Shown: positions 49,036 to 57,540 of the stretch, piece after piece
Layout: each line of letters opens with the position of its first letter
Position numbering within the stretch: the stretch's first letter is position 1
DNA from: Streptomyces subrutilus
Lineage (GTDB): Bacteria > Actinomycetota > Actinomycetes > Streptomycetales > Streptomycetaceae
Assembly (NCBI RefSeq): GCF_008704535.1
Contig: NZ_CP023701.1
Span: 4,940,001-5,004,000 of the forward strand
Direction: 5' to 3'
DNA length: 64,000 nucleotides
Notes under the pieces: generated by a model
What the model was told of the DNA's origin: nothing
Database searches by the model: none
What the model saw: only the letters and a program-made list of their open reading frames with translations
Translations under genes and position numbers: made by a program

Positions 49036-49073
49036 CCGAAGGGCCCGGACGCCGTCGCGTCCGGGCCCTTCGG
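49036..49073 (+). terminator. terminator after tig
   Basis: A perfect 17-bp stem (49036-49052 with 49057-49073) with a 4-nt loop lies 30 bp beyond the stop. Confidence 0.85.
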
Positions 49074-49098
49074 CGCGGGCCCGGCGGGGGCGCGTACC

Positions 49099-49115
49099 TT
49101 GCGCTCCGAGCGAAC
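49099..49115 (-). promoter_or_regulatory. candidate ClgR box upstream of clpP1
   Basis: On the minus strand the site reads GTTCGC-N5-GCG, the consensus reported for ClgR in Streptomyces, within an imperfect palindrome. It is 165 bp upstream of the clpP1 start. A TAGGGT hexamer at 49154-49159 could be the -10 box, placing the site near -60, as for an activator. Confidence 0.7.
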
Positions 49116-49279
49116 AGTTCGGGAAGCGGGATGGCGTTGTCCTACCTGCGCGTTAGGGTCCATGAATACGAGGGCACGGGACTACCCGGAGCCGGCGGAC
49201 ACGTCCGCACCGGCCGGGCCGCGCCCCAGAACGAGACGCTGAGACGGCACATGGCCGTCGGAGACGAGCAGGTGGATAC

Positions 49280-49897
49280 GTGACGAATCTGAAGCCTTAC
49301 GCCGCGGGTGAGCCGTCCATCGGTGGCGGCCTCGGCGACCATGTCTACAACCGGCTGCTCGGCGAGCGGATCATCTTCCTCGGCCAGCAGGTCGACGACG
49401 ACATCGCCAACAAGATCACCGCACAGCTCCTCCTCCTGGCCGCCGAGCCGGAGAAGGACATCTTCCTGTACATCAACAGCCCCGGCGGCTCCGTGACGGC
49501 GGGCATGGCGGTCTACGACACCATGCAGTACATCCCGAACGACGTCGTCACCATCGGCATGGGCATGGCGGCCTCGATGGGCCAGTTCCTGCTGACCGGT
49601 GGCGCCAAGGGCAAGCGCTTCGCCCTGCCGAACACCGACATCCTGATGCACCAGGGTTCCGCCGGCATCGGCGGCACCGCCTCGGACATCAAGATCCAGG
49701 CCCAGTACCTGCTGCGCACCAAGCAGCGCATGGCCGAGATCACCGCGTTCCACTCGGGCCAGACGGTCGAGGCGATCATCCGCGACGGTGACCGCGACCG
49801 CTGGTTCACCTCCGAGGAGGCCAAGGACTACGGCCTGATCGACGAGATCATCTCGGCCGCGTCCAACGTTCCGGGCGGCGGCGGCACCGGGGCCTGA
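49280..49897 (+). CDS. clpP1: ATP-dependent Clp protease proteolytic subunit ClpP1
   Basis: The 205-residue serine peptidase forms a heptameric ring of the ClpP1P2 barrel fed by ClpX or ClpC. The triad is Ser99 (MGMAASMGQ), His124 (LMHQGSAG) and Asp near 173 (DGDRDRWF). GTG 49280 opens MTNLKPYAAGEPSIGGGLGD; the first 15 residues are a propeptide removed on maturation in the family. SD-like AGGTGG precedes it. clpP2 follows after 71 bp, so the two are co-transcribed. A ClgR-type site upstream suggests activation by ClgR, which is itself a Clp substrate in Streptomyces. Confidence 0.97.
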   Translation: MTNLKPYAAGEPSIGGGLGDHVYNRLLGERIIFLGQQVDDDIANKITAQLLLLAAEPEKDIFLYINSPGGSVTAGMAVYDTMQYIPNDVVTIGMGMAASMGQFLLTGGAKGKRFALPNTDILMHQGSAGIGGTASDIKIQAQYLLRTKQRMAEITAFHSGQTVEAIIRDGDRDRWFTSEEAKDYGLIDEIISAASNVPGGGGTGA

Positions 49898-49968
49898 CCT
49901 CCGGCACCACCGTCAGTACCCCAGCAGCCGACAGCCCGCAGAACGCCACCAGGATGGTGAACACCTCG

Positions 49969-50625
49969 ATGTACATGAACAACCTCTCTCCCGCGAGCGG
50001 CCTCCACACCGGCGCGTCGGTGGACAACCGCTACGTCATCCCGCGCTTCGTCGAGCGCACCTCGCAGGGCGTGCGCGAGTACGACCCGTACGCGAAGCTC
50101 TTCGAGGAGCGCGTGATCTTCCTCGGCGTGCAGATCGACGACGCCTCCGCCAACGACGTCATGGCGCAGCTGCTGTGCCTGGAGTCGATGGACCCGGACC
50201 GCGACATCTCGATCTACATCAACAGCCCCGGCGGCTCCTTCACCGCGCTGACGGCGATCTACGACACCATGCAGTTCGTGAAGCCGGACATCCAGACGGT
50301 CTGCATGGGCCAGGCGGCCTCCGCCGCCGCGGTCCTGCTCGCCGCCGGCACCCCCGGCAAGCGCATGGCCCTGCCGAACGCCCGCGTGCTGATCCACCAG
50401 CCCTCCGGCGGCACCGGTCGCGAGCAGCTCTCCGACCTGGAGATCGCGGCCAACGAGATCCTGCGCATGCGCGACCAGCTGGAGTCGATGCTGGCCAAGC
50501 ACTCGACCACCCCGCTGGAGAAGATCCGCGAGGACATCGAGCGCGACAAGATCCTCACGGCCGAGGACGCCCTCGCGTACGGCCTGATCGACCAGATCAT
50601 CTCCACCCGCAAGAGCTCCAACTGA
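49969..50625 (+). CDS. clpP2: ATP-dependent Clp protease proteolytic subunit ClpP2
   Basis: This partner subunit has the triad Ser118 (MGQAASAAAV), His143 (LIHQPSGG) and Asp near 193 (IERDKIL), numbered from ATG 49969. That start has GGATGGTG 9 nt upstream; the in-frame ATG at 49954 and ATG at 49975 are alternatives and the N-terminus is a processed propeptide either way. Mature sequence begins near NRYVIPRFVERTSQGVREYD. It forms the mixed ClpP1P2 tetradecamer. A 9-bp GC hairpin separates it from clpX, allowing partial read-through or separate control. Confidence 0.96.
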   Translation: MYMNNLSPASGLHTGASVDNRYVIPRFVERTSQGVREYDPYAKLFEERVIFLGVQIDDASANDVMAQLLCLESMDPDRDISIYINSPGGSFTALTAIYDTMQFVKPDIQTVCMGQAASAAAVLLAAGTPGKRMALPNARVLIHQPSGGTGREQLSDLEIAANEILRMRDQLESMLAKHSTTPLEKIREDIERDKILTAEDALAYGLIDQIISTRKSSN

Positions 50626-50683
50626 TCCTTGCCGCCACTGGACGTGGTCGCGTCACCGGATTCGGGGACGTGAACCACGCCAA

Positions 50684-50705
50684 GGGGGCCCCGCACGGGG
50701 CCCCC
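50684..50705 (+). terminator. hairpin between clpP2 and clpX
   Basis: A perfect 9-bp G/C stem (50684-50692 with 50697-50705) with loop GCAC. It could terminate the clpP operon or attenuate read-through into clpX. Confidence 0.6.
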
Positions 50706-50778
50706 GGCAAGGTACCGTCGGATATGAGGCACCAGGAGCGCTGAACCAGGCGTCTCCCAGGCGAAGGGGAAGCACCTC

Positions 50779-52065
50779 GTGGCACGCATCGGTGACGGCG
50801 GCGACCTGCTCAAGTGCTCGTTCTGCGGAAAGAGCCAGAAGCAGGTGAAGAAGCTCATCGCAGGACCCGGTGTGTACATCTGCGACGAGTGCATCGACCT
50901 CTGCAACGAGATCATCGAAGAGGAGCTCGCGGAGACCTCGGAGGTCCGGTGGGAGGAACTTCCCAAGCCCCGTGAGATCTACGAGTTCCTGGAGAGCTAC
51001 GTCGTCGGCCAGGAGCCGGCGAAGAAGGCGCTCTCCGTGGCGGTCTACAACCACTACAAGCGCGTCCAGGCCGGCGAGAACGGCGGCGCGCAGGGCCGTG
51101 ACGACGCGATCGAGCTCGCGAAGTCCAACATCCTGCTGCTGGGTCCGACCGGTTCGGGCAAGACCCTGCTGGCGCAGACGCTCGCCCGCATGCTGAACGT
51201 CCCGTTCGCCATCGCCGACGCGACGGCGCTGACGGAGGCCGGGTACGTGGGCGAGGACGTCGAGAACATCCTGCTCAAGCTGATCCAGGCGGCGGACTAC
51301 GACGTCAAGAAGGCCGAGACCGGGATCATCTACATCGACGAGATCGACAAGGTGGCCCGCAAGAGCGAGAACCCGTCGATCACGCGCGACGTGAGCGGTG
51401 AGGGCGTGCAGCAGGCCCTCCTGAAGATCCTGGAGGGCACGACCGCCTCCGTCCCGCCGCAGGGCGGCCGCAAGCACCCGCACCAGGAGTTCATCCAGAT
51501 CGACACGACGAACGTGCTCTTCATCGTGGGCGGCGCCTTCGCCGGCCTGGAGAAGATCATCGAGTCGCGTGCGGGCGCCAAGGGCATCGGTTTCGGGGCG
51601 ACGATCCGCTCGAAGCGCGAGATCGAGGCCAGTGACCAGTTCCACGAGGTCATGCCGGAGGACCTGGTGAAGTTCGGGATGATCCCCGAGTTCATCGGCC
51701 GTCTCCCCGTCCTGACGTCGGTGCACAACCTGGACCGCGAGGCCCTGCTCCAGATCCTGATCGAGCCGCGCAACGCCCTGGTGAAGCAGTACCAGCGGCT
51801 GTTCGAACTCGACGGTGTCGAGCTGGACTTCGAGCGCGAGGCGCTCGAAGCCATCGCGGACCAGGCGATCCTCCGCCAGACCGGCGCGCGCGGCCTGCGC
51901 GCCATCATGGAGGAGGTCCTGATGTCGGTGATGTACGAGGTGCCGTCCCGCAAGGACGTGGCCCGCGTGGTCATCACCGCGGACGTCGTCCGCTCCAACG
52001 TCAACCCGACGCTGGTGCCGCGGATCGTCCCGAAGGACCAGGGCCCGCAGGAGAAGTCGGCCTAG
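50779..52065 (+). CDS. clpX: ATP-dependent Clp protease ATP-binding subunit ClpX
   Basis: The 428-residue AAA+ unfoldase recognises tagged substrates and threads them into ClpP. The N-terminal zinc-binding domain has CSFCGKSQKQ and CDECIDLC (residues about 14-40). Walker A is GPTGSGKT (near 120), Walker B IIYIDEIDK (near 185), the IGF loop ClpP-docking element is GIGFGATIRS (near 275), and sensor-2 is GARGLR near 370. GTG 50779 is the start. It ends 15 bp before a 16-bp terminator stem. Confidence 0.97.
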   Translation: MARIGDGGDLLKCSFCGKSQKQVKKLIAGPGVYICDECIDLCNEIIEEELAETSEVRWEELPKPREIYEFLESYVVGQEPAKKALSVAVYNHYKRVQAGENGGAQGRDDAIELAKSNILLLGPTGSGKTLLAQTLARMLNVPFAIADATALTEAGYVGEDVENILLKLIQAADYDVKKAETGIIYIDEIDKVARKSENPSITRDVSGEGVQQALLKILEGTTASVPPQGGRKHPHQEFIQIDTTNVLFIVGGAFAGLEKIIESRAGAKGIGFGATIRSKREIEASDQFHEVMPEDLVKFGMIPEFIGRLPVLTSVHNLDREALLQILIEPRNALVKQYQRLFELDGVELDFEREALEAIADQAILRQTGARGLRAIMEEVLMSVMYEVPSRKDVARVVITADVVRSNVNPTLVPRIVPKDQGPQEKSA

Positions 52066-52079
52066 CCGACGCGCACACG

Positions 52080-52115
52080 ACGAGGGGCGCCCCGGACATC
52101 CGGGGCGCCCCTCGT
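52080..52115. terminator. bidirectional terminator after clpX
   Basis: A perfect 16-bp stem (52080-52095 with 52100-52115) and loop ACAT lie between convergent clpX and the membrane-protein gene. Confidence 0.85.
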
Positions 52116-52144
52116 GCGTGCGCGGACCGTGCCGGCGCGCGGTG

Positions 52145-53089
52145 CTACTTCTTGACGCGGGCGGTGTTGTAGAGCTTCGCGGCCAACTCCGAGGCCTGCT
52201 CCAGCGTGTAGCCCGGCTTGCCGGCGAGGACCGAGGCCAGGTCGGTGGCGCTGACCATGCTCAGGGTGCTGTAGTCACCCCAGATGCAGAACGGCAGCGT
52301 GACCTCCTTGGGCCCCTTGGCCGCCGTGTCCTTCGAGGTGAACTTGAAGTTCTGGCACTTGAGCACGGCGCCCTTGAACCCGGCCGGGTTCATCGTCTTC
52401 GGGGTGCCGATGAGCTCGATCTCCGACTTGCTGTCCTGCTTGGCCGCGTTCAGCCGGGCCAGGGCGAAGTACCCGTCCACGGCCTTCTCCGGGTCGGCTA
52501 TCTCGCCGTACACGCCCTGGAAGTTGAGGCCCTTGGCCGACAGCGGGTTCTTCGGGTCGCCGGCCTGGTAGTTCATGCCCACCTGGGTGGGGTTCTTCAC
52601 GCCCGCCGACTCGGCTTCCTTGCGGTCGGTGGCGGAGAACTCGTCCTGCTTGTACTTCGGGTCCTTCTTGAACTCGTCCACCGCGTCCGGGGCGACCAGC
52701 TTGTAGCCCTTGGTGTCGGCGGCCACGGCGCCGCCGGAGCCGCCGCCCCGGAGGAAGTACCACCCGCCGCCCGCGATCACCGCGACCGCGACGACCACCG
52801 CGACGACCGCGCCGGTCTTCGACTTCTTCGGGGGCTGCTGCGGGGGCATCCCGCCGTACGGGGGCTGCTGCGGGTAGCCGTACCCCGGCTGCGGGGGCTG
52901 CTGGGGGTAGCCCTGCGGCGGGACGCCGGGCTGCTGCGGGTAGCCGTAGCCGGGCTGCGGCGCGCCCTGGCCGTAGGGGCCGGGCTGCGGGGGCTGCTGC
53001 CCGTACGGGCCGGGCTGCGGGGGCTGCTGCCCGTAGGGTCCCGGCTGCTGCGGCTGCTGTCCGTACGGTCCTGGCTGGTTGTAGCTCAT
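52145..53089 (-). CDS. membrane protein with Pro/Gln/Tyr/Gly-rich repeats (314 aa)
   Basis: ATG 53089 opens a protein whose first 95 residues are repeats of QPGPYGQQPPQ type, likely disordered and cytosolic. A KKSKTG patch precedes one membrane helix (AVVAVVVAVAVIAGGGWYFL, about residues 105-124). The remaining 190 residues form an external domain with a pair of cysteines (LKCQNF and FCIWGDY) and the ending YNTARVKK. The N-terminal repeat type is common in streptomycete envelope proteins. The function is unknown; a stress or envelope role is conjecture. It is divergent from valS with 126 bp between starts. Confidence 0.82.
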   Translation of the reverse strand: MSYNQPGPYGQQPQQPGPYGQQPPQPGPYGQQPPQPGPYGQGAPQPGYGYPQQPGVPPQGYPQQPPQPGYGYPQQPPYGGMPPQQPPKKSKTGAVVAVVVAVAVIAGGGWYFLRGGGSGGAVAADTKGYKLVAPDAVDEFKKDPKYKQDEFSATDRKEAESAGVKNPTQVGMNYQAGDPKNPLSAKGLNFQGVYGEIADPEKAVDGYFALARLNAAKQDSKSEIELIGTPKTMNPAGFKGAVLKCQNFKFTSKDTAAKGPKEVTLPFCIWGDYSTLSMVSATDLASVLAGKPGYTLEQASELAAKLYNTARVKK

Positions 53090-53215
53090 CCCGCGTCCCC
53101 CATGAGGTTGCTTATACGTTCCACACATCCTGGCGGAAGCCGGGGGCCGGCAGGGCGGCGGGTCCCCGGATTACCGGTTTCATGACTGGACTGTTACGGC
53201 TCTAAACTGTGCCCC

Positions 53216-55837
53216 GTGACCGAGAACACGCAGACACCCAGCGCCCCCGACTCCGAACTGCCGACCCAGTACGCGCCGGCCGAGGTAGAGGGGAAGCTCT
53301 ACGAGCGCTGGGTGGAGCGTGGGTACTTCACGGCCGACCCCGCGAGCGAGAAGCCGCCGTACACCATCGTCATCCCCCCGCCGAACGTCACCGGCTCCCT
53401 GCACCTGGGGCACGCCTTCCAGCACACCCTCATGGACGCCCTGACCCGCCGCAAGCGCATGCAGGGCTACGAGGCGCTGTGGCTGCCCGGCATGGACCAC
53501 GCCGGCATCGCCACCCAGAACAAGGTCGAGCAGCAGCTCGCCGAGGAGGGCAAGTCCCGTCACGACCTGGGCCGCGAGGAGTTCGTCGAGCGGGTCTGGC
53601 AGTGGAAGGAGGAGTACGGCGGCAAGATCCTCGGGCAGATGCGCCGCCTCGGCGACGGCGTGGACTGGTCGCGCGAGCGGTTCACCATGGACGAGGGCCT
53701 GTCCAAGGCCGTCCAGACGATCTTCAAGAAGCTGTACGACGACGGGCTGATCTACCGCGCCGAGCGCATCATCAACTGGTGCCCGCGCTGTCTGACGGCC
53801 ATCTCCGACATCGAGGTGGAGTACCAGGACGACGCCGGCGAGCTCGTCTCGATCAGGTACGGCGAGGGCGAGGACAGCCTGGTCGTCGCCACCACGCGCG
53901 CCGAGACGATGCTGGGTGACACCGCCGTCGCCGTCCACCCCGACGACGAGCGCTACGCGCACCTGGTCGGCCGGCAGATCAAGCTGCCGCTGACCGACCG
54001 GACCATCCCGGTCGTCGCCGACACGCACGTGGACCCGGAATTCGGCACCGGCGCCGTCAAGGTGACCCCGGCGCACGACCCGAACGACTTCGCGATCGGG
54101 CAGCGCCACGGCCTGCCCAACCTGGCCGTCATGGACGAGCACGGCGTCATCACCGTCCACGGCCCCTTCCTCGGCCTGGACCGTTTCGAGGCGCGTTCGG
54201 CGATCGTCGGCGCCCTGCGCGAGCAGGGCCGCATCGTCGCGGAGAAGCGCCCGTACCAGCACTCCGTGGGCCACTGCTCGCGCTGCCGCACGACCATCGA
54301 GCCCCGCCTGTCGCTCCAGTGGTGGGTCAAGGTCGAGACCCTCGCGCAGGCCGCCGGTGACGCGGTCCGCGACGGCCGGGTCGCGATCCACCCGCAGGAG
54401 ATGGAGAAGCGCTACTTCGACTGGGTCGACAACCTCAACGACTGGTGCATCTCGCGCCAGCTGTGGTGGGGCCACCGGATCCCGGTCTGGTACGGCCCGG
54501 ACGGCGAGGTCGTCTGCGTCGGCCCCGACGACGTGGCGCCCACCGGTGAGGGCTGGACCCAGGACACGGACGTCCTGGACACCTGGTTCTCCTCCGGCCT
54601 GTGGCCCTTCTCGACCCTCGGCTGGCCGGAGAAGACCCCGGACCTGGAGAAGTTCTACTCCACGGACGTCCTGGTCACCGGCCACGACATCATCTTCTTC
54701 TGGGTCGCCCGGATGATGATGTTCGGCCTGTACGCCATGGACGGCGAGGCGCCGTTCAAGACGATCGCGCTGACCGGCCTGGTCCGTGACGAGCGCGGCA
54801 AGAAGATGTCGAAGTCCTTCGGCAACGTCGTCGACCCGCTCGACTGGATGGACAAGTACGGCTCCGACGCCGTCCGCTTCACCCTCGCCAAGGGCGCCAA
54901 CCCCGGCACCGACGTCCCGATCGGCGAGGACTGGGTCCAGGCGTCCCGCAACTTCGCCAACAAGATCTGGAACGCCACCCGCTTCGCGCTGATGAACGGC
55001 GCGACGATCGAGGGCGAACTGCCGCCGGTCGAGAAGATGTCCGCGACCGACCGCTGGATCCTGTCCCGGCTGAACAAGACGGTCGCGCAGGTCGACGCGT
55101 ACTACGAGGACTTCCAGTTCTCCAAGCTCAGCGAGGCGCTCTACCACTTCGCGTGGGACGAGGTCTTCGACTGGTACGTCGAGCTCTCGAAGACCACCTT
55201 CTTCGCGGGCGGCGAGGGCGCGCAGGTCTCCGGCCGGGTCCTCGGCGAGGTCCTGGACACCACGTTGCGCCTGCTGCACCCGGTGGTGCCCTTCGTCACC
55301 GAGACCCTGTGGACCACGCTGACCGGCGGCGAGTCCCTCGTCATCGCGAACTGGCCGAAGGACAGCGGCTTCCGCGACGAGGCCGCCGAGACCGAGATCG
55401 AGAACCTCCAGGCCGTGGTCACCGAGGTCCGCCGGTTCCGCGCCGACCAGGGCCTGCAGCCGGGCCAGAAGGTCCCGGCCCGCCTCGACCTGGCCGGCAC
55501 CGCGCTGGCCGCGCACGAAGGCGCCATCCGCCAGCTGCTGCGCCTCCAGCCGGAGGGCGAGGACTTCAGCGCCACCGCGACCCTTCCGGTCGGCGGCGCG
55601 ACGGTCGCCCTCGACCTGTCGGGCACCATCGACGTGGCCGCCGAGCGCAAGCGGCTCTCCAAGGACCTCGGCGCGGCCGAGAAGGAGAAGCAGCAGGCCG
55701 AGGCGAAGCTCGGGAACGAGGCCTTCCTGGCCAAGGCCCCCGACAACGTCGTGGACAAGATCAAGGGCCGCCTCGCCAAGGCCGAGGCGGACATCGCCCG
55801 CATCCGGACCCAGCTCGACGGGCTGCCGGCCGCCTAG
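53216..55837 (+). CDS. valS: valyl-tRNA synthetase
   Basis: The 873-residue class I synthetase charges tRNA-Val. The HIGH motif is NVTGSLHLGHAF (about residues 58-69) and KMSKS is GKKMSKSFGN (near 530). The CP1 editing domain (about 190-340) contains TRAETMLGDTAVAVHPDD, expected for hydrolysis of Thr-tRNA. The anticodon-binding domain follows, and a C-terminal coiled coil (about 805-873) carries KRLSKDLGAAEKEKQQAEAK. GTG 53216 starts MTENTQTPSAPD. Length is standard. No T-box or leader is apparent. folC lies downstream beyond a histidine kinase and an mreB paralogue. Confidence 0.98.
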   Translation: MTENTQTPSAPDSELPTQYAPAEVEGKLYERWVERGYFTADPASEKPPYTIVIPPPNVTGSLHLGHAFQHTLMDALTRRKRMQGYEALWLPGMDHAGIATQNKVEQQLAEEGKSRHDLGREEFVERVWQWKEEYGGKILGQMRRLGDGVDWSRERFTMDEGLSKAVQTIFKKLYDDGLIYRAERIINWCPRCLTAISDIEVEYQDDAGELVSIRYGEGEDSLVVATTRAETMLGDTAVAVHPDDERYAHLVGRQIKLPLTDRTIPVVADTHVDPEFGTGAVKVTPAHDPNDFAIGQRHGLPNLAVMDEHGVITVHGPFLGLDRFEARSAIVGALREQGRIVAEKRPYQHSVGHCSRCRTTIEPRLSLQWWVKVETLAQAAGDAVRDGRVAIHPQEMEKRYFDWVDNLNDWCISRQLWWGHRIPVWYGPDGEVVCVGPDDVAPTGEGWTQDTDVLDTWFSSGLWPFSTLGWPEKTPDLEKFYSTDVLVTGHDIIFFWVARMMMFGLYAMDGEAPFKTIALTGLVRDERGKKMSKSFGNVVDPLDWMDKYGSDAVRFTLAKGANPGTDVPIGEDWVQASRNFANKIWNATRFALMNGATIEGELPPVEKMSATDRWILSRLNKTVAQVDAYYEDFQFSKLSEALYHFAWDEVFDWYVELSKTTFFAGGEGAQVSGRVLGEVLDTTLRLLHPVVPFVTETLWTTLTGGESLVIANWPKDSGFRDEAAETEIENLQAVVTEVRRFRADQGLQPGQKVPARLDLAGTALAAHEGAIRQLLRLQPEGEDFSATATLPVGGATVALDLSGTIDVAAERKRLSKDLGAAEKEKQQAEAKLGNEAFLAKAPDNVVDKIKGRLAKAEADIARIRTQLDGLPAA

Positions 55838-55869
55838 GCCGTCCCCCGGCGGGCGAGCCGGGTACGCGG

Positions 55870-55904
55870 GAGGCCCCCATGCCGCCGGTCGGCGCGGGGG
55901 CCTC
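55870..55904 (+). terminator. terminator after valS
   Basis: A 9-bp perfect stem (55870-55878 with 55896-55904) with a loop that can pair further internally lies 32 bp after the stop. Confidence 0.6.
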
Positions 55905-55930
55905 TCCCATGGGCGCCCAGCCCGGAGGCG

Positions 55931-56000
55931 GCCGCCGGACCCCGCCGGACCCCGCCGGACCCCGCCGGACCCCGCCGGACCCCGCCGGACCCCGCCGGGT
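55931..56000 (+). repeat. 10-bp tandem repeat, seven units
   Basis: Five perfect CCCGCCGGAC decamers (55941-55990) are flanked by one variant copy on each side. The repeat lies in the 293-bp gap between valS and the histidine kinase gene; nothing else was recognised in that gap. Confidence 0.92.
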
Positions 56001-56130
56001 CCGTCCGGCGACGGCGGAGCGGAAGGGCCCGGACACGCAGGGTCGACGGGCCCCGCCCCGCCATGTCCGAAGTGCCCCAGATCACTCCGTACGGGCTTCC
56101 GGCGGCCCCGATCCGCTGCGGCGACCACGG

Positions 56131-57291
56131 ATGATGGAAGGCATGCACGTCAAGCCCGTCGCCCCGGCGCTCCACCGGGCCGAGGCCGCCGGCCGCCGGC
56201 TCGCCCGGAGCTGGTCCGACTCGCCGAGGGCGCTGGACGTGCTCACCGCGCTCAGCTGCCTCGGCCTGATGGCCCTGGACCTGCCGGGCCTGGCCGCCGC
56301 CGACAACTCCCTCAACGGACCGCTCGCCGCAGCCGTGCTCGCCCTGGGGTGCGCGACCCTGCTGCTGCGCCGCCGGGCGCCCTGGGCCTCGTTCGTGGCG
56401 GCCCTGCTGTTCATCGGCTGGCTGCACGAGCTGACCCTGATCCAGTTCGCGCTGTACTCGGTGGGCCGCTACCGGGGGCGCCGGGCCGGGATCCTCGCCA
56501 CGCTCGCGTACGTGGCCTTCGCGTTGATGCTCTTCAGCGTGCCCGGGTGGCCCGAGCCCCGGGTCGAGACCCTCAGTTCCTTCCTCAGCCTGGTCGTGCC
56601 CATCGGGGTGCTGGCCTCGGCCGTGGGCATCGCCGCCTACCGGCACGACCTGGTCGCGGAGCTGAACGGCCGGCGGGCCGAGGCCGCGGTGCTCCAGGCG
56701 GTCCAGCAGGAGCGGACCGCCGTCGCCCGCGACGTGCACGACTTCGTCGGACGGGAGCTGACCCTGCTGACCGTGCGCTCCGAGGTGCTGTCGGTGCGGG
56801 CCCGCGAGACGGCGTACGCGAAGGACTTCGAAGAGCTGGCGGACACCGCGCGCCGCGCCCATCTCGTGCTCAACGACATCATCGTGCAGCGCGGGGAGCG
56901 GGCCTCGACGCCCGGCGTGGACGGACTGGCGGCGCTCGCGGAGGAGAGCGAGCGGGCCGGGTCGCCGGTGCGGCTGGACCTGGACCCGGAGGCGCACGCG
57001 CTGTCGCCGCTGCGGCAGGCGGCGGTCTACCGGGTGGTTCAGGAGTGCCTGACCAACGCGGCGAAGCACGCGCGCGGGGAGACCATCGAGGTGGCGGTGG
57101 CGGTGGAGGGCCGGCAGGTGCGGATCGCGGTGGGCAACGCGCTGCCCGAGAGGACGCCGGGCCGGGCGCCCGTCTCGGCCGGCTCGGGCACGGCGAGCAT
57201 GGCCGAGCGCGTGCGCAGCCTGGGCGGCACCCTGACGGCGACGCGCTCGCAGGACGCGTACCTGGTGGTGGCGACCCTGCCGCACGGCTAG
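56131..57291 (+). CDS. sensor histidine kinase (HisKA_3/NarL type)
   Basis: The 386-residue protein has a hydrophobic sensor part with about five or six membrane helices (residues 35-175) and short loops. The dimerisation helix has AVARDVHDFVGRELTLL with the phosphoacceptor His at about residue 202. The ATPase domain has VVQECLTNAAKHARG (N box) and GSGTASMAERVRSLGGTLTA (G box). This is the DesK/NarX-like family that usually pairs with a LuxR-type response regulator, but no regulator gene is adjacent. In-frame ATGs at 56134 and 56143 are possible starts. Its stop codon lies in the left arm of a 169-bp palindrome. Confidence 0.88.
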   Translation: MMEGMHVKPVAPALHRAEAAGRRLARSWSDSPRALDVLTALSCLGLMALDLPGLAAADNSLNGPLAAAVLALGCATLLLRRRAPWASFVAALLFIGWLHELTLIQFALYSVGRYRGRRAGILATLAYVAFALMLFSVPGWPEPRVETLSSFLSLVVPIGVLASAVGIAAYRHDLVAELNGRRAEAAVLQAVQQERTAVARDVHDFVGRELTLLTVRSEVLSVRARETAYAKDFEELADTARRAHLVLNDIIVQRGERASTPGVDGLAALAEESERAGSPVRLDLDPEAHALSPLRQAAVYRVVQECLTNAAKHARGETIEVAVAVEGRQVRIAVGNALPERTPGRAPVSAGSGTASMAERVRSLGGTLTATRSQDAYLVVATLPHG

Positions 57292-57456
57292 GCCGTCTCT
57301 TTAGGATCGTGCCGGGCCCGCGACGCCTGGCACCGTGCCTGGCCGCACTGCCGAGGCGACCACGTACGTCCAGTACGCGAGCGCCCCGGCAGCACGCCCA
57401 GGCACGGCACCAGACGCCGCGGGCTCGGCCGACAAGATCCGAAAGAGACGACCTAG
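57288..57456. repeat. 169-bp imperfect palindrome (MITE-like or giant hairpin)
   Basis: The ends CTAGGCCGTCTCTTT and AAAGAGACGACCTAG mirror each other, and the inner parts match as well, for example CCGTGCCTGG with its complement at 57399-57408. The axis is at about 57372. With CTAG at both tips it resembles a small non-autonomous element or target duplication. It supplies the TAG stop of the histidine kinase and separates it from the convergent mreB-like gene, so it can also terminate transcription. Confidence 0.85.
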
Positions 57457-57540
57457 TCGCCGCGCCCAGGCCCCCGGTCCGGCCCCGCCGCCGCCCGGGC
57501 CCGCCCGCGGCGCGCCAGTGGCCCGGCCCCGCCGCCCCGG

